NCBI GenBank assembly: GCA_022702705.1
Contig: CM040430.1
Location: forward strand, 11,499,324-11,563,323
DNA from: Papilionanthe hookeriana x Papilionanthe teres
Taxonomy: Eukaryota > Streptophyta > Magnoliopsida > Asparagales > Orchidaceae
Reading direction: 5' to 3'
DNA: 64,000 nucleotides
Each line of letters starts with the position of its first letter. Within the stretch, counting starts at the first letter, position 1. Position numbers and translations under genes: made by a program. Shown piece by piece: positions 59,077-64,000 of this stretch. The notes under the pieces are model-generated. The model was not told the origin of the DNA. It ran no database searches and saw nothing but the letters and a program-made list of their open reading frames with translations.

Positions 59077-59323
59077 TGTTAACGTGATTATAGGAATCAT
59101 TGTCATTAATAGCATTGACATTACATTAATAGTCTTAATTGATTATAGGAATCATTGGCGTTAATAGCTTTGATAGGACATTAATAGCCTTAATTCTATA
59201 GGAAGAATTTTAGGATGCAAATAGATACCTTTCCTATTTTAGTCTTAGGTCTCTTATATAAATATCAATTTTCAATGTACATTTTGAATCAAGTGAAGAA
59301 ATACAAAATTCCGTTTATTATTA
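59077..59323 (+). repeat. 3' LTR of copia mini-element
   Basis: 247 bp, clearly alignable with the 5' LTR with roughly a dozen substitutions plus one about 20 bp indel. Confidence 0.9.
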
Positions 59324-59329
59324 CTTTAC

Positions 59330-59565
59330 ATGCTCACCACTCGTTTGTCATCTATTTACATATCCTAAACTTTAATGTTTACAACATACCACCTTACATG
59401 TGAATGAAAAGGTAAAATTTAGTTTTAAAAAATAATAAAAATGATATTTTTAATCTGATATATGAAAGATTTGGCTGTTATAAATGTAAAAGAAAAACAA
59501 AGAACTCTAGATATGTAAATGCATAAGAAATAGGTAATATTGTGTGTAAATGCTCTTAAAAATTT
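59330..59565. mobile_element. MITE family P copy
   Basis: Left end CATGCTCACCACTCGTTTGT...CATATCCTAAAC; right end GATATGTAAATGCATAAGAA and GTGTGTAAATGCTC, inverted. It abuts the copia target duplication. Confidence 0.55.
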
Positions 59566-59920
59566 TTAGAAATAATTATTTAATATTTAATTTTTTTTAA
59601 AATTAAGTATTAAATTTTAAAATAATATGTTAAAATTATTATAATATTAATTATTAAAATATTGAGATATTTATTTTATATTTTACAATAAATTTTTTTT
59701 TTTTAAATTATATTATATTTACCATATTTAAATAAATTTATAAGTTAGTAAATTCCACTCGATTCAAGCTTTGAATTTTGAGCCTCTCACTGTATAATTC
59801 AATCGATTTAATATCTGGTCTAATTTTAATAATCTTGATATTTATATTAAATTTTAAATGTAAATATATATAAAAAAATATTTCAGGTTCTGTGGATGAC
59901 AACTTAAGTAATTTTTCTTG

Positions 59921-60127
59921 AGGATCTTTTTGGGATAACTTGTACGTTTTAGGATAAGCAACTTCTCCTGAAAAGCAGCCCACGGGTCGACCGTGAGAGT
60001 CAACCCGCGGCCTGCGTTTAGTGTAAAAAACTCAAACACGATAAGTAACTTTTTTAAAAACGCACGAAATAAACGATTAGACGGCGATTTAAAAAACGTC
60101 ACCCAACTTATAAAATATCACAAAATT
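59921..60127. mobile_element. Tourist-like MITE, degraded copy
   Basis: Collinear with 51860-52066: GGATAACTTGTACGTTTTAGG, CCCACGGGTCGACCGTGAG, GTGTAAAAAACTCAAAC, GATTAGACGG. The right terminus is lost. Confidence 0.6.
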
Positions 60128-62339
60128 CTCACTTTTTTATCAGCCCGAGAAGTAATTCCGACTTTGGGCTGTCAGATCGCAAATTCGCAAGATGGAATGA
60201 CTGATCAGAACCGTCTGATAGCTCTTTGACGTATGTCAGCGTTCCGGACAGATAGTATTGCTCCCCATTCTGCAGCCATGCCCTTCCGTACTTCTGGCGA
60301 CTTCTTTTAAAACTTAAACCGGCCGTCCATCTGACCGGTCCAATTAAACCGTGTCTGCTCTCCAGTCATTCCATATTTAATTTATTTGGTTCCGTTGCAG
60401 CTCAAAAATCAAATCGAGCCGACTCGTTTCGATGAACTAAAGGTAAAAATGAATGAATATAAATAAACTATATAAAAATCCTATATTTTATTATTTGACA
60501 TAGATCTTAGAGGCATTTTTGAACTAGAAATGTTTTGTATTCAAATTAAAAATTAACCAAGCCCCTAAATTTAGCATGGTTTAATATCTTGGTTCAATAT
60601 GAGGCCAACCAAGTTCAAGCAAGTCATTAAAGAACATTTGGAGGCTTCAGTTTGTTAATTGAATGATCAAATGAATCCCAAATTAAATATAATTATAGTC
60701 AAATCTAGTGTTTTGACAATAGGAATCTAACGAGCTTTAAGATCAGTTAATTATGAGGTTATTAAGACTTTCAAATCATTAAAAATAAAACTTTTTTAAT
60801 TAAGTGAGATCAATATGGTTCGTCTGATAAAGTTGTTATGAAAGTTATATGTATATATCAATAATACCAGCACGAATCTCAAAGAGAACGAATAACCGAG
60901 ATGAAATGAGATTCTTTCAAGATAAGCAATCAACTGACGATTTAAAGCCAAGCATGAAGCCGCGTCTCTAAACTCAGGATAGGTTCAAACTCCGGAGATG
61001 GTTCCCTTGCTTGGTAGCAGCAAGACACGACGAAAGTGAGGCGTGAATCATCCCGACAACTAGTCTCATCGGATACCCCGCATGGGTTGCGACAAGATTC
61101 ACAAAAAACCTTGCAAGATTGAGAGATTTGGTCGATGTGATGAACCAATTAGGCAGGCGGGACACAAGTCATGTAAGACTCAAGTCGAACGAAAAACGAG
61201 CCACGACTCACTACGTCGGCCGATCACATTCGATCGACCAACCCCGCGTCCGAACCAATCCACCACCTCACAATCGACCACTCTAGTATACCATGACATC
61301 GATCAAGATCGTCATACGGCCGCACAACTCGACCAACCAAGGCGTGCTTTAGAGCGCATAGACTTCAAGCCAGCCAACCAATCAATTATCGCCAATTTTG
61401 AAATTCAAATTATAATACAATCAATTAGAGCCTTAATATCAATAAAAACAGTTTCCATATCCGTTCCTTTCTTTATATAATTGTACAAAACACCATCTAT
61501 AAGTACGAGGAAAACAGATGAAAGAAAAGATCTTTTCCTCGATTCTATCTACAAAGATCACAAACTTATTTTACTTTTTCTTCATTCTCTCCTTCACTCG
61601 CTCTAAATCTCGGAGCATGATGTGTATTGTTGGGAGATGGAGAGGAGGCTTTGCATCCCAAACTCCGAGACTATATCCTAGAATGACGGGAGTTAGAACG
61701 AGAAGCTGGGGTGTTGTGCTTGGTAGTCATGAAAGAAATGTAGGGCCTCAAAGGATAAAAAGATATGTCTTCTTCATCCTTTGAGGCCATATGCAAAGAA
61801 TAAATGAATATCAAAATAAAGATTCTTCAAGTTCTATTTGAAATTTGATAACTAGTAGTAGCATAATTGGGTGAGGTTCATCTACCCCAAAATTAATCAT
61901 CAATAAGAGATCCTTAGATAGAGGATGCTCCACCGACAACCCTTCCTCATACTAAAGTTCTTCCTCAACTAGATTAGGAGCTAATTTCTTATATATTGCT
62001 AATTTCATGCATCCATTGTGCGCAACCATACCAAGTTATAACCCTCTAACACTCCTAGATAACTTAGCTTAACCATACCATGTAATTCATGATGACCTAT
62101 AACGTATGGTTCAAGAACTATTTTTAAGAGATAAAAATTATTTCCTTACTTGTCATTGTTCTTAGGAATCTTCACATTTGGGTGATATGGTCCTCCAAAC
62201 ATTGAATTTTATAATGGGACCTCTAACCCATACGAACACATTGATTACTATAGAATAATAATGGATATATGACAAGCCGCTGATGCACTCATCTGTCAAG
62301 TTTTTCCTACCACCCATAAAAGTTAGGTGTGTACTTGGT
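60128..62339. other. Spacer with LTR-leader-like segment
   Basis: No gene. 61080-61480 is open on + but shows no domain. 61490-61640 has CATCTATAAGTACGAGGAAA and T/C-rich leader-like sequence. 60900-61300 is CpG-richer. Possibly an LTR of a Ty3/gypsy element whose gag remnant lies downstream. Confidence 0.35.
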
Positions 62340-62690
62340 TTTATTCACTCCCAAGATGAACTATTCATAGTTTCGATAAACTTGTCAGACTGCTTTGTGG
62401 AACAACTCAGAACAAATTGAAGGATTATCAAAGTTGCCTCTCATCTTTCTGGAATTCGTCAAAATGAACGAGAATCAATTAAAAATATTTTTAAAGATTC
62501 TTTACTAAGGCTCGCCAAACTCCGAAAGTGGATCCAAAGATATTAAGTGAGGCTTTTTTGGGACGGTAACATTGTGGGCCTTTTGCTGGTCATTAATCCA
62601 GAAAATACTTCTAGAAAACACAGACACACTTTTGAAGAAGTTGGACAAACTTGTCATGGAATGAAGCAGGCAAAGTCAACATATAAAAAA
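62340..62690 (+). pseudogene. Ty3/gypsy gag-like remnant
   Basis: Frame-joined reading gives INLSDCFVEQLRTN, a stop, RIIKVASHLSGIRQNERESI, KNIFKDSLLRLAKL, and later LFWDGN, NPENTSRKHRHTFEEVGQT. The pattern F...F.TN.R..K....L..IRQ.E.ESI...F....L..AKL resembles the capsid region of plant Ty3/gypsy Gag. Two stops. Moderate evidence from motif spacing only. Confidence 0.5.
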
Positions 62691-63091
62691 TGATAGCGAT
62701 CTAAGACATCCCATTATATTTACTGAACACATTCAGTAGTAATAGTTTAATAGAGATTCAAAATTTTGAATACCTCAGGTAGCCAAGCCATCAAAAAACC
62801 TAAATGGGGCAGACCAATCTTAATATTATCATTTTCATCATTCAAAATAATATTTAACAAAAAGATTCATTCACTTAAATGAAGAAATGGAACGTTTAAT
62901 ATATTAAGGTCACCTGGGCCATCATTTTCATTAGTGAGGTAAGGAAGACTCGAAAAAAATTATTGGCGTAATTGAAGATGTATGTTAATCTCAATCACCT
63001 GATTGGACATGCATATTGATCCCTTTGATCATATGATATTTTCTTTTGAAGATTTGAGGGTCGTTGTGACCTTAGAATTAAGGGAGCTTAA
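62691..63091. other. Spacer, no gene
   Basis: No feature recognised. Confidence 0.4.
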
Positions 63092-63314
63092 TGTCACGCT
63101 TCTCAGAAGAAGTTTATTGAGAGAGGTGGGCGCAATACTTATATACTGCTTTTCGGCCCTATACGCTACTGACGATGTGGGACTAAATGTCCATGACATT
63201 CTCCTCCACCCAATCACGTGACGCCCTCGTCAAGGTTCGGCTCCACCGATGGCCCTATACCGTGGTGAATCCCCACACCCGGCAGACAATACCCCGCTCT
63301 AATACCACTTGTCA
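63092..63314 (-). mobile_element. TRIM-like miniature LTR element
   Basis: On the minus strand, from the right: an LTR end (GAAGCGTGACA, to 63310), two bases, a primer-site-like TGGTATTAGAGC (63307-63296, one mismatch to TGGTATCAGAGC), an internal region of only about 85 bp, a purine tract GGGTGGAGGAGAA (63211-63199), then a 107 bp LTR (63198-63092) starting TGTCATGG and ending GCGTGACA. TATA-like AGTATATAAG and AATAAA lie inside the LTR. The upstream LTR copy is mostly missing. A widely distributed plant TRIM design. Confidence 0.7.
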
Positions 63315-63315
63315 C

Positions 63316-63345
63316 GCTTCCAAAAGAGCTCTTTTGGGAGCGTGA
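63316..63345. other. Hairpin beside TRIM-like element
   Basis: CGCTTCCAAAAGAGCTCTTT pairs with the following TTGGGAGCG; a near-perfect palindrome of about 30 bp centred on GAGCTC. Confidence 0.7.
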
Positions 63346-64000
63346 TATTAAGCTCGTTTGATTCCTCTCATTTAGACCCTTGATTTGACTATTAATATGT
63401 CAAATTTGAAGCTTTTATCAAGACGGTCAGCTTGACTATAAATTTGCTCAAATCAAAGTCATAGATTATTTTTAATTGAAGTCGAAATATTTTCTTTATT
63501 CAATAACTTATCGAAATAAGTCCTGGATGATTTTTTATTTGAATCAGTATAATTCTTGATAAAAAAAACTTATCTTGAGATTCATACAAAATAATAAAAT
63601 TTCTTAAGGACACATATCTCCCTAGAAATTTTCATCTTAATTTCACATTCCAAACATTAACCTTGAGAAGATTTGGTCATAAATTATGTCAGAAAGTCCC
63701 TTACAATTATCGAATTTCTATTAAAATAATCAAAACAATTACATATTACAAAACAAAATTAATAATTTTAAAATTTATCCGAATTAAATTCAAGTCAGGA
63801 ACTCCACCAAAAATTCGCAAGAACCTTAATTGAAACTTCCCACGTGTGACGTCACGTGCTCCCTTTCAACGTTTCAACATCAACACCGTCATTTTCTCCC
63901 TGCATTCATTACTGCAATAGAAAACATTTCTAAATACATTCCCATAAATAAAGCTCTTCGTTAAACAACAATAATAACTATTTCTGCATCAAAATCAGAA
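63346..64000. other. AT-rich spacer to window end
   Basis: No gene recognised. CACGTGTGACGTCACGTGC near 63842-63860 is a palindromic G-box/CRE-like cluster. Confidence 0.4.

Larger units (their letters stand above)
57877..59323 (+). mobile_element. Ty1/copia-derived mini LTR element with 5 bp target duplication
   Basis: The 5' LTR (57877-58144) and 3' LTR (59077-59323) start TGTTAAC and end TTATTA. Both are flanked by CTTTA duplications (57872-57876 and 59324-59328). The primer site is TGGTATCAGAGCC (58145-58157), complementary to initiator tRNA-Met. A purine-rich TTTGAGGGTGAG precedes the 3' LTR. The internal region is only about 930 bp and keeps the extreme C-terminus of copia pol, so it is a large-deletion derivative that would depend on another element's proteins. 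Confidence 0.92.

Noticed and set aside
61082..61480. 132-codon open frame as a gene
   Set aside because: No domain, polar low-complexity composition, and the sequence looks like an LTR or leader region.

Overview
This window is repeat-dominated flowering-plant nuclear DNA. The evidence is two intron-containing genes of plant-specific or plant-typical families (IQD; LPA1/2-phosphoglycerate kinase-like), plant lineages of transposable elements (Tat-type Ty3/gypsy, Ty1/copia, PIF/Harbinger with MITEs, a plant L1-like LINE, tRNA-derived SINEs, TRIM-like elements), long AT-rich spacers and abundant (AT)n. I cannot name the species. Nothing looks bacterial, viral or organellar.

Layout. 1-7.75 kb: decayed 3' half of a Tat-lineage Ty3/gypsy retrotransposon on the + strand (reverse transcriptase, two RNase H domains, integrase). 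It is followed by an extra ORF homologous to the plant RNA demethylase ALKBH10 (AlkB family), then a 28-monomer tandem array with a three-monomer higher-order pattern. 7.75-13.6 kb: GC-richer non-coding sequence, probably the LTR or other remains of this element, with a second degenerate array at 10.2-11.1 kb. 13.6-18.0 kb: AT-rich spacer and a 1.35 kb foldback element whose two arms each carry a tRNA-Lys-like sequence. 18.5-20.5 kb (-): first three coding exons of an LPA1-like gene; later exons are not visible in the window. 20.8-25.8 kb: copia LTR remains and a decayed PIF/Harbinger element (Myb/SANT-like ORF, DDE transposase, GRF zinc-finger remnant, all -). 25.8-31.3 kb: spacer with local duplications and LTR fragments. 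31.3-33.4 kb (-): an apparently intact IQD calmodulin-binding protein gene, with a MITE about 80 bp upstream of its first putative exon. 34.9-37.85 and 46.7-49.4 kb: two decayed copies of one LINE family, the second carrying a SINE. 38-42 kb: nested MITEs and an 837 bp PIF-like non-autonomous element with TAA target duplications. 43.5-45.3 and 54.5-56.8 kb: two diverged, same-orientation copies of one long repeat. 57.9-59.3 kb: a copia-derived mini-element with both LTRs, primer site and an intact 5 bp target duplication. 62-63.3 kb: a gag-like remnant and a TRIM-like element.

In functional terms only the IQD gene looks intact. The LPA1-like locus is either split by transposon insertion or a 5' gene fragment. 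The rest is transposon decay. The points most worth following up are the ALKBH10-type domain captured by the Tat element, the higher-order tandem array downstream of it, the tRNA-bearing foldback element, the GRF finger beside the Harbinger genes, and a palindromic MITE family present at about fifteen places. All coordinates of degraded elements are approximate unless exact boundaries are stated.
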